A stretch of DNA of 5,059 nucleotides from Oscillospiraceae bacterium (GTDB lineage Bacteria; Bacillota; Clostridia; Oscillospirales; Acutalibacteraceae): contig CADBPL010000074.1 in NCBI GenBank assembly GCA_902796535.1, positions 1-5,059 of the forward strand, read 5' to 3'. Every line of letters begins with the position of its first letter. Position 1 is the stretch's first letter. The position numbers were made by a program, and so were the translations under genes. Positions 3,984-5,059 of this stretch are shown piece after piece. Below the pieces are notes generated by a model that searched no databases, had not been told where the DNA came from, and worked only from the letters and a program-made list of their open reading frames with translations.

Positions 3984-5054
3984 ATGAAAGTCATCAAACA
4001 GGGCGTCGTTTCCCGCAAGCCCGACACCTTTTTCGGCTACCACGCGTGGCCGACCGCGTGCATTGACGAAGCGGGCGTGATCTATGTGGTCTGCTCCGGC
4101 GGGCGCATGGGGCACATGTGCCCCTTCGGCAAAATTCTGCTGTTCAAAAGCCGCGACGGCGGCGAGAGCTTTTCGCTGCCCGTTATTGTGGAGGACAGCT
4201 TTCTGGATGACCGCGACCCCGGCCTGCTCTATCTGGGCGGCGGCAAAATGCTGGTCACCTGCTGTTCGCACCCGACCGAAACCTATCTGACGGATTTTAA
4301 GGACTGGCTCTACGGCGACAGCGGCGAGGCCGGGCTGGGGCTGCTCAGGCATTACGGTCAGATCCCCGACGAATTCAAAAACGGCGGCTGCTTTTACAAG
4401 ATCCTGACCGAATACGGTGAAAAGGCGGGCGAAAAAAAGCACATTCCCATCCACAGCACGCACGGCCCGATCCTGCTCAAAGACGGCACGGTGTTTTACC
4501 TTGGCAAGGAGCTGTTCTACGGCGGGGAACGCGACCGGCAGTTTGTTTCCTACGTCAGCCGCGACGGCGGCGAGACCTTTGAAAAAAACGGCGAATGTCC
4601 CTATCCCGCGGGCTTCGGCAGTGAAACGTTCCACGAGGTGCACTGCTGCGAATTGCCCGACGGCAGAATTCTGGCGATGTTCCGTTCGCATCTGACCGAA
4701 AACGACCACTATTTCACCATTATGAAAACGATCTCGGCCGACGGCGGCAAAACCTGGAGCCGGTGGGAGCAGACCGGCATTTGCGGTTCGCCCCCGCACC
4801 TGTGCCCGCTGCCCGACGGCCGCGCCGCGCTGACCTATGCCCGCCGCATTGAGCCCTACGGCATTTACGCCCGCATCGTTTCGCCCGAAGGCGAGGTCGG
4901 CGAAGACGAGCTCATGCTCGCCGCCTGCGGCGGCAGCGACATCGGCTACCCCGCCAGCGTCGTGCAGCCCGACGGCACGATCTTCACCGTTTACTACGCC
5001 CGCGTGAAGGGCGACGACCGCGCGTCGCTGCTCTATGCGAAATGGACGGTTTAG
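3984..5054 (+). CDS. Asp-box (BNR) sialidase-like beta-propeller protein
   Basis: Protein of 356 residues. AGGAGG at 3973-3978 fixes the ATG at 3984; the frame is open farther upstream but that part is intergenic. Three Asp boxes are visible: SRDGGESF (56-63), SRDGGETF (192-199) and SADGGKTW (251-258), which mark blades of a six-bladed sialidase-type propeller. EVHCCELPDGRILAMFR (218-234) resembles the conserved Glu-to-Arg segment of GH33 sialidases, and GYPASVVQPDGTIFTVYY (321-338) resembles the C-terminal segment that carries the catalytic Tyr (Y322 by position). The usual N-terminal RIP arginine motif is not seen; AWPTA (21-25) occupies about that place. There is no signal peptide or membrane segment, so it acts in the cytoplasm, unlike most sialidases that release host sialic acid. 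It may be an intracellular glycosidase or a propeller with another sugar substrate. It has its own promoter and is divergent from the nucleosidase gene. The fold is confident; the substrate is not. Confidence 0.83.
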   Translation: MKVIKQGVVSRKPDTFFGYHAWPTACIDEAGVIYVVCSGGRMGHMCPFGKILLFKSRDGGESFSLPVIVEDSFLDDRDPGLLYLGGGKMLVTCCSHPTETYLTDFKDWLYGDSGEAGLGLLRHYGQIPDEFKNGGCFYKILTEYGEKAGEKKHIPIHSTHGPILLKDGTVFYLGKELFYGGERDRQFVSYVSRDGGETFEKNGECPYPAGFGSETFHEVHCCELPDGRILAMFRSHLTENDHYFTIMKTISADGGKTWSRWEQTGICGSPPHLCPLPDGRAALTYARRIEPYGIYARIVSPEGEVGEDELMLAACGGSDIGYPASVVQPDGTIFTVYYARVKGDDRASLLYAKWTV

Positions 5055-5059
5055 CGATC

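Noticed and set aside
3846..4799. Long minus-strand open frame (317 codons) opposite the sialidase-like gene
   Set aside because: It is antisense to a protein with clear Asp boxes, shows no recognisable domain and would overlap the promoter and tandem repeat region.

Overview
The window looks like a chromosomal segment of a GC-rich member of the Clostridia (Oscillospirales-like Firmicutes). The reasons are strong GGAGG-type ribosome binding sites, a membrane-anchored DHHW-family protein, and GC-rich codon use in all genes except one AT-rich two-gene cassette. Taxonomy is an inference; there is no rRNA or tRNA gene to confirm it.

Layout. Positions 2-499 (+) hold the 3' end of a Gfo/Idh/MocA-family oxidoreductase. 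After a 49-base gap comes a complete DHHW-family protein (549-1754, +), and then a strong hairpin terminator (1844-1905). From the other side, on the minus strand, an MTA/SAH-nucleosidase-like gene (2951-3712) is followed by a toxin-antitoxin cassette: an HTH-MNT nucleotidyltransferase antitoxin (2365-2835) and a HEPN (HepT) toxin (2031-2372). Directly behind the toxin stop codon lies a second, diverged copy of the last ~38 codons of the nucleosidase (1914-2030), which ends next to the terminator. A 270-base divergent intergenic region (3713-3983) separates the nucleosidase from a cytoplasmic Asp-box/sialidase-like beta-propeller protein (3984-5054, +). That region carries promoter-like elements, an inverted repeat and a 22-base tandem repeat.

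The main discovery is the arrangement of the HepT/MntA cassette. It lies between two direct copies of the nucleosidase 3' end (1924-2030 and 2967-3076) that share a 40-base identical core. Both copies keep an open reading frame and their own stop codon, and the far copy retains the terminator that presumably once served the nucleosidase. The pattern suggests that the cassette entered the 3' end of the nucleosidase gene while supplying a replacement gene end, as integrative elements do at tRNA genes, but no recombinase is present. Recombination between the repeats would remove about 1,043 bases and restore an intact nucleosidase beside its terminator.

The cassette also carries two near-identical 17-base palindromes 33 bases apart upstream of the antitoxin, plus a half-site over its predicted -35 box. 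This fits autoregulation by the antitoxin's fused HTH domain. The nucleosidase has Asn where E. coli MTA/SAH nucleosidase has its catalytic Asp197, so its substrate may not be MTA/SAH.
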